Positions 1-10,975 of a DNA stretch of 64,000 bases are shown one piece after another; the first letter of the stretch is position 1, and each line of letters opens with the position of its first letter. The stretch is taken from assembly GCF_005239225.2 (NCBI RefSeq), contig NC_133289.1, positions 4,781,501 to 4,845,500 on the forward strand, read 5' to 3'. The notes below the pieces were generated by a model. The model had not been told where the DNA came from. It worked only from the letters and a program-made list of their open reading frames with translations, and ran no database searches. The stretch comes from Populus alba. Lineage: Eukaryota > Streptophyta > Magnoliopsida > Malpighiales > Salicaceae. Made by a program: the position numbers and the translations under genes.

Positions 1-536
1 GAAAAGGTAAAAAGTCACATGATTAAAGGTTGTTTTCACGGTTGACTTGACTTTGGTTGGGTCATTGATTTTCACTTGTCTTTTAAGTTTTGTGACTTCA
101 ATAATTATTTGTGATTTCCTCCGTCTAGATTTCGACTCTTTCTATTAGTTTAGTCGATAAAAATAAACCCTCCAAATTCTTAATTTTGTCTTGTTAAACT
201 GCATTATCAACCTTGAATATGCATAAATCCTTGAATAAATTTCTAAACTAGGCATGGTGTATTTACGGTGCCACTACCTTTTCTTTTGTTTGAGAAATAA
301 CCCTTAATTATTTCTAGTTCTTATAAGTAATTTAAGAAAGTTATTTTATGATCTAATAAAAAAAAATAAAATTAGTAATACAAGATTAAATCTCGATATT
401 CCGATATTTTCTTATTGTCATTCCAAGGCAAAGTGAAAAGTAAAAGGAACGTAACAGAGGGGGGCGAGACCCCTGTGTTACCGACCATTGAATTGATGAT
501 CTTTCTGCTGGCACCATGCATGATGTAATGCTAAAA
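1..536. repeat. Low-copy duplicated intergenic block
   Basis: AT-rich sequence with no convincing coding frame. It is nearly identical to 50404-50935, so it is one copy of a segment present on both sides of the window. The two copies differ by a few substitutions and single-base indels. The block runs into the RLP relic foldback that follows. Confidence 0.8.
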
Positions 537-782
537 CTTGGGAATTTCCTCGAAGAATCAATGGGACAATAAGCCAAATAAAGAAGACTTTATTATGCGT
601 GGAAAATCATGTGATGACGACGACCAATTCCATCCAAACCACATGGTCGATAGCGTGGAATTAAATGATGAACAAGCAACGTCGCTGGTTGTAGGGTACA
701 GTTCTGCGCTCTCCTCCTATAAAGAGCAGCCCTCCAGTGCACAAAGCCAGCGGTATACAATTTAATTCATCAAGTATTTCAA

Positions 783-898
783 ATGGGTTAAGCAGGTTCT
801 CTGTCGTAGTGATGAAGCTGATCTTCATGGTTTTATTACCAGGTTTCATTTGTGTTTGGTGGAAGAGAGAATTGCTCCATTGGAAATACCTTCCCAAT
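783..898 (+). pseudogene. LRR-RLP exon-1 relic (signal peptide and N-cap), plus-strand copy
   Basis: The plus strand can be read in shifted frames as an RLP start: GLSRFSVVVMKLIFMVLLPG (signal peptide-like), then CLVEERIAPLEI, matching the CLEEERxALLxIK N-cap motif of genes A and C. One base is missing just after the ATG at 783 (atgggt-taagc against atgggtttaaac in gene A). A further shift separates the two motifs, so it is dead. A TATA-like cctataaagag lies upstream at about 710-720, in the position of the promoters of the intact genes. Confidence 0.7.
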
Positions 899-1206
899 TA
901 CAACTGCCGGCTTCTTTCCCCCAAGATTGCAGGTGTTTGCCGCCGTTTGGGTAGTTAGAGGAATTTTGGTTGTATACAAATATACAGGCTGGCTTTGTTC
1001 AAGCTGCTCTTTATACTACAAGACGAATCAACACGCTCGATCTTTCGTTAACAAGGGGTTGGGATCGGTAGGGGTAGGTAAAAGGAAATTTTTTATTTCC
1101 AATGGAGCAATTCTCTCTTCCTCCAAACACAAATGAAACCATCACCCTGGTAATAAAACCATGAAGATCAGCTTTATCACTACTGCAGAGAACCTGCTTA
1201 ACGCAT
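893..1206 (-). pseudogene. LRR-RLP exon-1 relic, minus-strand arm
   Basis: Read on the minus strand from 1206 this gives a signal peptide-like stretch, a stop, CLEEERIAPLEIK, about 100 bp of foreign sequence, then SSNYPNGGKHLQSWGKEAG and SCNWEG. That is the order of the LRRNT domain in genes A and C. It then turns directly into the inverted plus-strand copy. Stops and frameshifts rule out function. It keeps more of exon 1 than its inverted partner, so it may be the source copy. Confidence 0.65.
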
Positions 1207-1547
1207 TTGAAATACTTGATGAATTAAATTGTATACCACTGGCTTTGTACAAGCTGCTCTTTATACTATAAGAAGAATCAACACACTCGATCTTATGATT
1301 GTTGTTGCTGTAGTAGCGGATCGATTTAATTTACTGTTGTCTTTTACAATGAAAAAGTTGAGAAAGTGTTCGTTCATGAATTGTATTAAACAGCCCACTT
1401 GTATGACACTGGAATTCAATTCCACGCTATCGATCCTGTGGTTTGGATGGAATTGGTCGTCGTCATCACATGATTTTCCATATGTAATAAAGTCTTCTTT
1501 ATTTGGCTTATTGTCCCATTGATTCTTCGAGGAAATTCCCAAGTTTT

Positions 1548-2641
1548 TGCTTTACATCAATATTAATTCAATGGCCGGTAACACACATGACTCCCGTCTC
1601 TCTGTTACGTTCCTTTTACTTTTCGCTGTGGTTTTTGAACCCTATCCAAGGTTGATCTGGAGCAAATCCTGGATTGTGGGTCAGGTGAAACTTGAGGAGG
1701 TTATTTATCAAGAAATTCTCAAATCCTACCAGTGTCAATTCTAACTTAGCAACATTGTCTTTTTATTTGTTAATAATATATTTAAATAAAAATCAAGATT
1801 CAAATTAATTTAAATAATATAGTTAAATGAAAACAAGATTTCAATTAATTTCACTCTTTCTTTCATTTTTTTTTTTCAAAACCTTCACCATTCTAATCCT
1901 TCTCAGCTATATATCATGTCTCCCTTCTTTGATATTGTTATCAAATAGCAAAAGTGCAAATAATCATGCTCTTGGAGATATCAAAATTATCCTACAAATC
2001 AACAATTCCATTCATATAGGATTTTAAATATTCTTGTTTCAAGATTTGTTAGATTAGTGTTAGATTTGTTACTGGACGGTATGAAACATTAGTTTAGTCA
2101 AACTTGAACCGATTCATAATAAAATTTTTTAAAAGCATTCACTATGGCAATATTAAAAGCATAATAATATCAAAAGCATAAAAATAAAAACAGAGAGACC
2201 AATTTGCCAACAAGCTATAATAATAGAACCCACAGGTTGATTGATTGAAACCCTGACCCCAAGAACTGGGGACCGCTGAAGAACACCTTAAGAAATCTTG
2301 CATTTTACTGCTACATTTTACAAGAGACAGATGAACTAGTCATCGCGCGCGGCGTGTTCCCTACGGCTGAAAATAATACAGTGGCTGTTAGTCTTGTTTG
2401 TGGTTGTGGAAAATTACACGCTATGACGAAGAAGACGGTTGCTGCATTCATTCATCGCGTGTTCTTCGTCATGATTACGTGTTCTTCATCATGTGTATCA
2501 AGAACCCAGTAAAGCCATCTAAACGGGACTGAACCAAATAAAAAAGGTCTTTGCAAACATCCCTGATGAAATCAATAAATTTTATGAAAAACTTGATTAT
2601 TTCTCTCACACTAAATGAAGTAAGTTGAGGTAGAAAAGGCT
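1548..2641. repeat. Low-copy duplicated blocks, no gene seen
   Basis: 1548-2160 is near-identical to 29108-29720. 2200-2520 is closely related to 29750-30030 and 56970-57260; all three share the unit with a tgaagaacacctt motif and a catcgcgcgcg motif. No credible protein is visible. These blocks recur beside RLP fragments and seem to have spread with the cluster. Confidence 0.6.
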
Positions 2642-2654
2642 AGTCAATTAAGTA

Positions 2655-2854
2655 AGTGTTTGACATTGCGTTTGTAACTGCGTTTCGTCAAATTTTGAAT
2701 TTTTTTTTTTTTTTTTGCTAAAATTGAGTTCGGTTTGTACTTTTCAGATCGTTTTGATGTGCTGATCTTAAAAATGATTTTTAAAAAATAAAAAAACATC
2801 ATTGGCATGCTTTTCGGCACGAAAAGCTATTTGAAAAGCAACCGCTACCACACT
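2655..2854. mobile_element. 200-bp AT-rich MITE/SINE-like insertion
   Basis: The insert begins AGTGTTTG and ends with a CCACACT-type inverse. It carries an internal T-run and the ttttgatgtgctgat motif also seen upstream of genes A and B. It is flanked by imperfect 13-bp repeats (2642-2654 and 2855-2867, 11 of 13 identical). The paralogous loci near 31840 and 45625 lack it and read straight through one copy of that 13-mer, so it is a real insertion. Its class is uncertain. Confidence 0.6.
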
Positions 2855-2859
2855 AGCCA

Positions 2860-3109
2860 AGTAAGTAAATGCGTAAAGTCCTTTTTTTTTCTTCTTCAAG
2901 TGCTTGTATGCCTACTAAAGTAGATGATGTCATGTCAAAGAAGGCCAACCCATAAGGGTCATATTCGTGATAGCACCCTAAAGTGTAGTAGATAAAGGAC
3001 ACTAAAAGAATAAATGTTCATCTGTTTCAACCTATAACCCACAAAGGATACATGTCGAAGAGGGAATGATCTAAAAAGCATGTAGTCTATTCATGATATT
3101 GAGACGACC
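2860..3109 (-). pseudogene. LINE (L1-type) 3' relic, zf-RVT region
   Basis: The minus strand at about 2960-3070 reads CILCGLQVETDEHLFFQCPL, which fits the Cys-rich zf-RVT domain at the C-terminus of plant L1-like LINE ORF2 proteins. The sequence is nearly identical to the LINE relics at 31870-32100 and 45640-45890. It stops at 3110, where an LTR fragment begins in place of the sequence that follows in the paralogues. Confidence 0.7.
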
Positions 3110-3735
3110 TGTCGCACGTGTGCGGCGAAAACATCCACCCTCGAATTCTATTTTATGTGGCAAATGTGTGGAGACAAGGAATTCTTGTCTTTTATTAGTG
3201 GAAAAATTGGAATGGGAGTTGCCATCTAGTATTTTGATCACTAGGAACCCTAACTGGTCTCAGAGATTGGGTACGGCGACTGGTTGCGTAAATGGAAGGT
3301 ATTAGCACCCCAAATACGCCCTACCTAAGGTAAGCTGCATTATTTTATTGTCTGATAAGATCTAAGGTCTTCTTGTGTTTTCTAGTTGTTGGTCCGTCTA
3401 TGGTTTAAAAAAAGTTCTCCTCGGTAAGGAGATACTTGTCTTATCGGGTAAAACCTAACTATTCTAACATCAATAAAATAATTTAATATCCGGAATACGT
3501 CTTACGTATAAGGTTGTAACCCCAAATATTAAAAGAAAACAAAATAATTTTTTTGGAATTTTTGAAATATTGGCCAGTTCTTGTGACTTTAATAAACTGG
3601 TTATTAAAGCCAAAATGCATGCTAAAACCCTTTTTTTTTATGAAGATACGATATGATTTTAATTTTTTTTTTAAAGAGACTTGGCTGTATGCATGAAAAC
3701 AAAACCAATATTGATTAAAATGAAGTAAAATATTT
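3110..3735 (-). mobile_element. Truncated Tat-type LTR (PBS-proximal end only)
   Basis: It begins TGTCGCACGTGTGCGG, matching the reverse complement of the end of the solo LTR at 12190-14236. It continues through the family signature of calls such as ggaaccctaactggtc and acgccctacctaaggtaagctgc. The match fades near 3735, where host low-copy sequence resumes. No matching second end or TSD is visible, so the LTR was cut by a deletion. Confidence 0.65.
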
Positions 3736-4113
3736 GCGGAAAATTACACACTATGATGAAGAAGAAGGTTGCTGCATTCATTCATCGCGTGTTCTTCGTC
3801 ATGATTGCGTGTTCTTCGTCATGATTGCGTGTTCTTCGTCATGTATATCAAGAACCCAGTAAAGCCATCTAAGAAGACTGCTGAAAAAAAGATGGTTTAG
3901 ATTTCCTCAGCTGACTTCGAGTCAAGGCAATTTTATATAATTAAGTTCATACTAAATAGATTTTAAAACTTGCAATGTAGAGCAAAACAAAATGCTAACA
4001 TGCTAAAATTTTAAACCCTCCAAGTTCTGCAAGGGTCCTTTCATTCATTGAAGTTCCAAAAGAATGCAAGTCCACCAAAACATTGGAAATATATGAGTAG
4101 CTTGGGGATTATG
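3736..4113. repeat. Low-copy block with a 20-bp triplication
   Basis: Similar to 2410-2520 and 57195-57300. At 3787-3846 the unit gcgtgttcttcgtcatgatt occurs three times in tandem; related loci have fewer copies. No coding potential recognised. The block ends at the TSD (AACCC, 4114-4118) of the large retrotransposon. Confidence 0.6.
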
Positions 4114-4118
4114 AACCC

Positions 4119-5023
4119 TGTTGCACGTAAAAATCCGCGCGGCATCGGATGACGATTTTTTCGTTTGTTTTGTTGATTTGGTTCTTTGGAGTCACCACCT
4201 AGTATTTTGGTCACTAGGAACCCTAACTAGTCTTTCAGAGATTCTAAGGCAAGGGACTGGTTGCGTAAAAGGAAGGTATTAGCACCCCTAGTACGCCCTA
4301 CCTAAGGTAAGCTGCTTGGTGTTTGGTTTGCTCTATAATTGCTATGGTGTTGGTGTTTTCTAATCCCATCAATTTTCCTAGGTTTGATTGAAATAAAATT
4401 TATTTGGATAGAAATCCAAGGAGATTTCATGTGCTTCGAAAGCTCATTTTTCCCTTAGTATTTCAAGAGTTTTGCGACTCGTAAATCACAAGGAGGAAGG
4501 GAAAAAAAATTAGAAATCTAAGGAAATTCAAGGCGTTTTAAAAGCTTATTTTTACCTTAGTGTTTCATACTCTCACGACTCGTAAACCATGGAGTAAAAT
4601 TGAAATGTCCTCGATTATAATCAAGGCTTCTTTCAAGGATGTTTGATGACTTATTATTCCTAGAAAATTATTTTGGATATTTACCACTTAGGGTTTCTTT
4701 ATCCAAATATTAACAGTGAATAATAACAAATTATTCCCAATAATATTTTGAATATTCATCCCTTTGGGATTTTTTTTATCCAAACATTAATGGTGAATAA
4801 TAAATGAATTCCCCCCAAAATAAGATTTTTGTATTTTTTGAAATATTGGCTAATACCCTTTAGAGTTTTACAAACATGTTGTAAAATCCAGAAATGCAAG
4901 AAAATAATTTATTTGTTGTGTTTAAGAAATCCATGCGAAAACATATTTTTTAAAGTTCAAATGTTTGTTTCTTTTAAGATATTAAAAAAAACATGTTAGG
5001 GTATTGGCCGTATGCAACACACA

Positions 5024-5080
<57 letters not shown>

Positions 5081-6241
5081 TCTCAAAAACAAAAAAAACA
5101 AACATCACATTTAATTGCAATTAAAGACAACAAACTACATTTATATTATCAAAATTTGCAAGAAAACTGAACAGTCCTAAAAATCAAGGAGGGCCCTCGA
5201 TGCCAAACACAAACTTTTTTCTTTTCTGCCAGCAGGAGACCCGCACGAACAATTACTGTTACTGGTGAATTAAAATTCATATTGCACAGTAACATGCACA
5301 GTAACAGGGTGAATTGAATTCATGCATGCATGCATGAGGACGAGAAGAGCTTACCTGGTGCAGGGACGAAGCTGGTGCTCGGAGATGAAGCTGGTGGATG
5401 GCGCTGCAGCTTCTGCACATGACCGGTTATCACTGATTCTGGAGACAATGACGAACGCTGGTAAAGCTGGTGTTGCTCTCCGTCTTCTTCTAGCCAATGC
5501 TCTCTCTGGAGACGGCGAAGACGATGATGAAGGTGTGATGTGCTGGTGGAATGGACGTTATTCCCTCTGTTTTTCTTACTCTTTCTCTGTTTGCCTGTGG
5601 GCTGCCTCTCTCTCGTTGCTCTTCCTCCCTCTCCTTCTGTCCCTTTTTCGTTTCACTGCCCTCTCTCCCCTGTTCTGCTTTCCGTGCTCTCCTTATCTGT
5701 ACTGTGCTCGTCCATTTTCCTTCTATCTCTGCTGGTTCCTTTTATATATGTTAGTGCTGAGGACGAATGTCTACAACTGTGGCTGAGAAGAAACAAACTG
5801 CTGTCTGCTGGCTTGCATGTTCTCCCGGTTGCGGGAGTTGTTGATAACGTTGCCGCTAATCTTGACTGCAACTAACGCTTGGGATGGAGCTCATCGTTGG
5901 AGGAAACGCTATTGATGGCTGAGAATGGAGAGATGAACCGTGGGAAAGAATCTGGTGGTGATGGGGAGAAGCCAAAAGTGTGTGGGGATGAAGGGAAGAT
6001 GGAAGGGCAGAGGGGCTGGTGTGCTCTTTGGTCAGCTGAGGGGAAAAAAGAAAACGAAGGGAAAAGGCTGGAATCGGCTAATTCAGGTGAGGGAGAAGAA
6101 GATCTTTGCTGGTCTTCAATTTTGGCGTCAGAGAGAGAAGAGACGGTGAGTTGGTGTTTTTTGAAGAAGAGAGGATCAGCGGATGCCTTTAATTTGTTGG
6201 CTGGGAGAGGGGGAAGGGAGGCTGGTCCGGCAGCTTCTTTT

Positions 6242-6272
<31 letters not shown>

Positions 6273-6851
6273 GTGGGCAGCCGGCTGGCTTAAAAGAAAT
6301 GGGTTTAGGGTTTTGTGGTTACCCTAATTTTTTTATCGTAAAATTGCTCCCTTGTAAATTTTATCTCCGAATCAATTTTTCTCCCCCCTTTTATTATGAC
6401 TGGAGGTTCACGTATATAGAAAATCTCTATGTGTGCTATTTAAGGAATTATTGCAATAATTATTGTAGAGATTGTCTTCTATAACCAACACTAACAAATC
6501 CCATATATATGGTATTTTATATTGCATTGATTATTTTTCATAACCAGCACGAATCAAATCATATATCTATGGTATTTTATATTGCAATAATTATTTTCTA
6601 TAACCAGTACGAATCAAATCATATGTCTATGATATTTTATATTGTAGTGATTATTTTTCATAACCATCACAAATCAAACCAAATTATTTATGATTTAGTA
6701 ATTTCCTCCTTGACATATTGCTTCCTTAGCCCTGATGCTATATGTTGTCGCCACATGTAAACCCTTATATTTTTATTTTTTTATCATATTATATATATAT
6801 ATATATATTTTTTAAAAAATCAAAACATGGGTCAAAAATTGGGTAGCAACA
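4119..6851 (-). repeat. 3' LTR of the 15.4-kb element
   Basis: Starts TGTTGCACG and ends GGTAGCAACA. It aligns end to end with 16810-19528. The main differences are indels in simple tracts: an (AT)n run at 5026-5071 and a T-run at about 6238-6264 that is only 7 T in the other LTR. Open frames inside it (for example 5322-5786 and 5879-6484) are chance frames in LTR sequence. Confidence 0.85.
5026..5071. repeat. (AT)n microsatellite in LTR
   Basis: About 23 AT dinucleotides. The matching tract in the partner LTR (about 17715-17741) is shorter. Confidence 0.9.
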
Positions 6852-7336
6852 AATTGGGGGCGGCTGGTTTCGGAGAAAACAATATCCAAGGGTGGCTGTT
6901 TGGGTTAGATAGGTTTAGGGTTCCCTTTATTTTTTGTCAAAATTACCCCCTTTACAAAAATGAACCCCCCCTTGAATGTGTTGAGGAAACCAGTATTTAT
7001 AGGCAAAATATTGCTAGGTTTTTCAACTTGGTCCCTCAACTTCTTTTCTTTTTCGTAAATTTTGATTTTTCTTATTTTTTTTGTATTTTTTGAAAACGAG
7101 CAATATCAACGTCGACTCAATGAGGTAAATCAATGATTTTAAAACTGACGCGTGAAAAGTCGAACGCGTTTGAAAATCTTTTAAAAATTTAAATTCTTTT
7201 TTAGACGACGTTGAAAATGCTAAAATGACGAAAATTTATTAAAAACATATTTTTTTGGATTTTCTTTATTTTTCTTTATTTTTTGAATTTTTTTGAAAAT
7301 ATATCAAAAACATGGGTCAAAAATTGGGTAGCAACA
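6852..7336 (-). repeat. Extra LTR-terminus fragment next to the 3' LTR
   Basis: This 485-bp stretch ends with the same terminal sequence as the LTR beside it (ATGGGTCAAAAATTGGGTAG then CAACA). It aligns with the last part of the solo LTR at 25325-27229 (shared gaaaacgagcaatatcaacg and gcgtgaaaagtcgaacgcg). The partner LTR at 16810-19528 lacks it. The 3' LTR is therefore compound: a whole LTR plus the outer end of a related LTR. Confidence 0.75.
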
Positions 7337-7860
7337 CTACCCAGGGAGAAGAATGGCCTCATTATAATGGGTGACCTACCCAAGTAAAAAAAAGATGGAG
7401 AATGGTCTCATTCTAATGGGTGACCTACCCAGAAAAAATGATGGTCTCATTGTGAGGGGTGACCTACCCAAGTGGGAACGGGAAAGAGTGGTCTCATTCT
7501 TATGGGTGACCTACCCAGGGGAAAGAATGGCCTCATTATAATGGGTGACCTACCTAGGTAAAAAAAAGATGGAGAATGGTCTCATTCTAATGGGTGACCT
7601 ACCCAGAAAAAATGGTCTCATTGTGATGGGTGACCTACCCAGGTGGAAAAGGGGAAGAGTGGTCTCATTCTTATGGGTGACCTACCCAGGGGGAAGAATC
7701 GCCTCATTATAATGGGTGACCTACCCAGGTAAAAAAAAGATGGAGAATGGTCTCATTCTAATGGGTGACCTACCCAGAAAAAATAATGGTTTCATTATGA
7801 AGGGGTCTCAATATCTTGAGACCTGCCCTTTTTTTTTTTTTTTTTAAATGGTCTTAATAT
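7337..7860. repeat. Tandem repeat array in the retrotransposon 3' region
   Basis: Repeats of about 35-45 bp with the core AATGGGTGACCTACCCAG, alternating with ggtctcatt. Roughly a dozen copies with length variation. It sits directly inside the 3' LTR side, the position known to be repeat-prone in Tat/Ogre elements. Confidence 0.85.
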
Positions 7861-8679
7861 CGGGTGACCTGCCCATTTTGAACTTCAAAAGAAATCATCT
7901 TACCTTGAGGAGTGAAACAGTGCTGGTTCACAACTCCTATCCTTTTTCATAGTTTCGTTGACCTGAGATTTTGTACCTCAACGGTTTTCCCAAAAACTTG
8001 GAAATTTTTTGGCTTTCGTCACACCTTTGCTGCCAAGTTAGTGTTATGACAATATAGCATGCATGTTTTTGTTACCTATCTTGGAAACGTAGGTCCCCCC
8101 CTTTTGTAGTAGACTTCTTCGAGTTCCTGTTTTCATTTGTTTGCCCGACCTATCCTCTTGAACTGGAATATGCTCCACACGCTATATTTCCTATCCTTTT
8201 TATGCTTGGTGAAGAGATCTCTAGTTCCTTGTGGGGCCCTTTCTTGCTCCATTGAACGTTGCTGTGTATTATATTTTTGCCGATATTTTAATTGCCTTTT
8301 CCATTTTTTTTTGAGAAATTATTTTTAAAAGGAAAACTCAAAAATTTGGGTTTGTTCATGAAAACTAAAACTTTCAATGCAATCATCATATTTTTTTTTT
8401 TAAGCAACTCTCATAAAAGGTGTTTTAGAAGTTATATGATGATACCCCTTTTGGGCTTTGGTTCACTATAGACCCCAATGTGCACTTTTTGCCTCCTAGT
8501 ATGGTGTGCAATACCTACCAGGTTTAAATTTGGTCTGGATCCCTTCAATTTGAGAATTGATGGAGTCATCTTCTTAGTCATGTGTAAAAACAGTTCTTTT
8601 AAGTAAAAGATCTTGAATGCTATGAGATCATGCGCTTTATAAAGAAAAGGTTCTTTACAGAGAGAATTCACGGCCGAAC
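7861..8679. other. Retrotransposon 3' untranslated region
   Basis: Between the integrase relic and the tandem array. No frame is recognised. The 79-aa minus-strand frame at 8432-8671 has no family signature and is probably non-coding tail. Confidence 0.5.
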
Positions 8680-8933
8680 TTTATTTTATGGATCAGGAAG
8701 CATAGTTTTCTTCATAGAGTCAGGATTCACAAGTTTAACTAGATCTTCTCCATCCATTCTAGATAACAATAAAAATCCTCCCGAGAACGTTTTTTGTACC
8801 ATGTAAGGGCCTTTATTGTTTGCCGCCAATTTACTTTGATCTTTTTCTGGTAAAAGCTATATTTTCTTTAGTATAAGATCTCCTTTATGGAATCCTCGAG
8901 GTCTCCATTCCATATATGAAAGTGTACGGGGTG
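8680..8933 (-). pseudogene. Tat-type integrase C-terminal relic
   Basis: Minus-strand frames, with shifts, read YTFIYGMETS then GDLILKKI, GPYMVQKTFSGGFLLLSRMD and GEDLVKLVNPDSMKK. These match the end of gypsy Tat integrases (Y-x-Y/F-G-M-E, then GPY...KxFSGG...MDGE). The reading breaks at 8933, where a solo LTR splits the GATP-YTFIYGME motif. Its other half resumes at 11734. Confidence 0.8.
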
Positions 8934-8980
8934 TGTAAACCCCAAGAAAAAAAAAGTGAAGAAATTCATGCATATGGTTA

Positions 8981-8982
<2 letters not shown>

Positions 8983-9013
<31 letters not shown>
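8983..9013. repeat. (AT)n microsatellite
   Basis: Run of AT dinucleotides within the solo LTR. Confidence 0.85.
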
Positions 9014-9015
<2 letters not shown>

Positions 9016-9106
9016 AATTCAGAAAATTTTGAATATGAATTTTCGGGTGAAATAATTCGAGATATTATAATGAACCCGATACTATTGAGGGTTGGATTTA
9101 ATTGAA

Positions 9107-9128
9107 GAAAATAATAATAATAATAATA

Positions 9129-9186
<58 letters not shown>
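9107..9186. repeat. (AAT)n microsatellite
   Basis: About 26 AAT triplets with one interruption near 9130. It gives a spurious poly-Ile frame on the minus strand. Confidence 0.9.
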
Positions 9187-9188
<2 letters not shown>

Positions 9189-10039
9189 ACTTAAGGGAAA
9201 AAGAGGGGCCTAAATGCAAATAAGGGAAAATATAGTATAAACACTCTCTCCTCACCAAAACAGAATCGGTAGGAACCATAAAGAGAGAATAGAGAGTTTT
9301 TATACCCATTCTTGAGAAATCAAGAGAGAAACACTAACATTTCGAGAACCTATCCAAGATTTGGAGCTTACATATGGGATAAACACTTGAGAGCAAAGGA
9401 TTATAAAGAAATTTAAAAAAAAGAAAAAGAAAGGAGGGAGTTGAAAATCTTCAACTGGTTGAAGATCAAGATCTTAATTTGTACCGGGTAAGGCATTCTA
9501 ATCATGATTTAAAATATATATATATATATATCATTTTTAATGAACTGATGCTTTGATATTGAATCATAGGTTAGGGTTCTTAGACATAAATTGGGGAAAA
9601 AGTATTTATTGTTGAGATTAAGTTAATTTATGTGTGTGGTATGTAGTTTATGAAAGTATTGTTTGAAGGAGAGGGGGAGACAACTCTGGACAAACTTGTC
9701 TCCTGACTTTTGATGATATTTTGAATAGAGGGATGAGAGAATTAGGATTGGATTCCTTATAAAAATTGTAGATTTGAATGTTAACTAACCAAGAAAACTT
9801 GTCTTGCTCAATTTGGAGATGTAGAACTCTAGTTATGGGTTACCAACAGAAACTGAATTGTGACTGATTATGTAGGGTAGCAGGACTGATTTGTTGATGA
9901 GCAATTTTGACGATCTTAAAGGCAGAACTGAGTTCTCCTTCCTCAGAGAACTGGTAGCCTCGTGTCTTAGCTTTCTAACGAGATAAATCTCACTTAAAAT
10001 GGAGCTTTAGAACCTTAGATATAGTTAAAAACTTGATGA

Positions 10040-10440
10040 GTGTTCGGACAGTGACAGTTCAAAGTCAGACAATGACAGTTGAGAATTGGACAGTGACTGT
10101 TCAAAACTAGACAGTGACAATTGAAAATTGGACAGTGACAATTCAAAACTAGACAGTGACGGTTGAGAATTGGATAATGACAGTTCAAAACTAGACAGTA
10201 ACATTTGGAAATTGGACAGTGATAGTTCAAAACTAAACAGTAACACTTGAAAATTGGACAGTGACAATTCAAAACTAGACAGTGACGGTTGGAAATTGGA
10301 TAATGACAGTTCAAAACTAGACAGTAACACTTGAAAATTGGACAGTGACAGTTCAAAACTAGATAGTAACGGTTGGGAATTGGACAGTGACAGTTCAAAA
10401 CTAGACAGTAACCATTGGAAATTGGATAGTGACAATAGAC
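10040..10440. repeat. Tandem array, 22-23 bp unit
   Basis: About 17 degenerate copies of a unit such as gacagtgacagttcaaaact alternating with a gacagtgac-ttgaaaattg variant, giving a higher-order dimer. Two minus-strand frames stay open through it (10015-10671 and 10025-10801). Both are repeat artefacts (SSFELSLSNFQ-type and VLNCHCPIF-type reiterations). Confidence 0.85.
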
Positions 10441-10837
10441 TTTCAAGTGAATACCATAAATAAGAATATAAAAGAATTGAGTCATATGAACGCTTACACA
10501 TTGAGATACTAACTCTGAAAATATATATGAGATATGTATGCATGTTATTATGAGGAAATGAACATACATAGAAAGTAACATATGAGTAATGGATGAATAT
10601 GAATTCTCTATAATATCGACTTGAAGGAATCTTAACCAAAAAAAAACTTCCTTGTGATTCAGGAGGAGCAACCAGGATTGGATCTTCTATTAGGGGAGGT
10701 CGCGAGACAGGCGAAGCAAGTGTGTGATTTTTCCTCCTATTTGCACTTATATAATTTAAAATTTGTTTGGTGTGTGCAAATACAATAAATGTCGTGTTCA
10801 ATATAAATAAAATCTAGCGTAAATACAAGATTAGCTT

Positions 10838-10975
10838 TGGCTAATGGCATCCGTGATGGGATTGCCGGGATGTGAATTACAAGATTAGCTTCGGTTAATG
10901 GCATCCGTGATGGGATTGCCGGGATGTGAATTACAAGATTAGCTTCGACTAATGGCATCCGTGATGTGAATTACA
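10838..10975. repeat. Three tandem copies of a ~55-bp unit
   Basis: Unit contains acaagattagcttcggctaa then tggcatccgtgatgggattg. Two full copies and one shortened copy. Confidence 0.85.

Larger units (their letters stand above)
537..1547. repeat. Imperfect inverted repeat (foldback) built from RLP exon-1 debris
   Basis: Two pairs of arms face each other. 537-664 pairs with 1420-1547 (about 128 bp, high identity), and about 720-898 pairs with about 1088-1275. The spacer is roughly 190 bp, plus unpaired insertions at 665-719 and 1276-1419. The inner arms contain LRR-RLP first-exon sequence in opposite orientations. 50404-51146 carries only the left outer arm, and 28660-29110 carries a collapsed version. 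A transcript through this region could fold into a long hairpin; that is inference. Confidence 0.75.

Noticed and set aside
5322..6484. Open frames of 154-201 aa, duplicated at 17996-18983
   Set aside because: They lie inside the paired LTRs, are Ser/Leu- or Lys/Glu-rich low-complexity readings, and have no family signature. Their duplication is explained by the LTRs.
10015..10801. Two overlapping minus-strand frames of 218 and 258 aa with repeated motifs
   Set aside because: Both run through a 22-23-bp tandem array without stops. Two different frames being open at once indicates a repeat artefact, not a protein.
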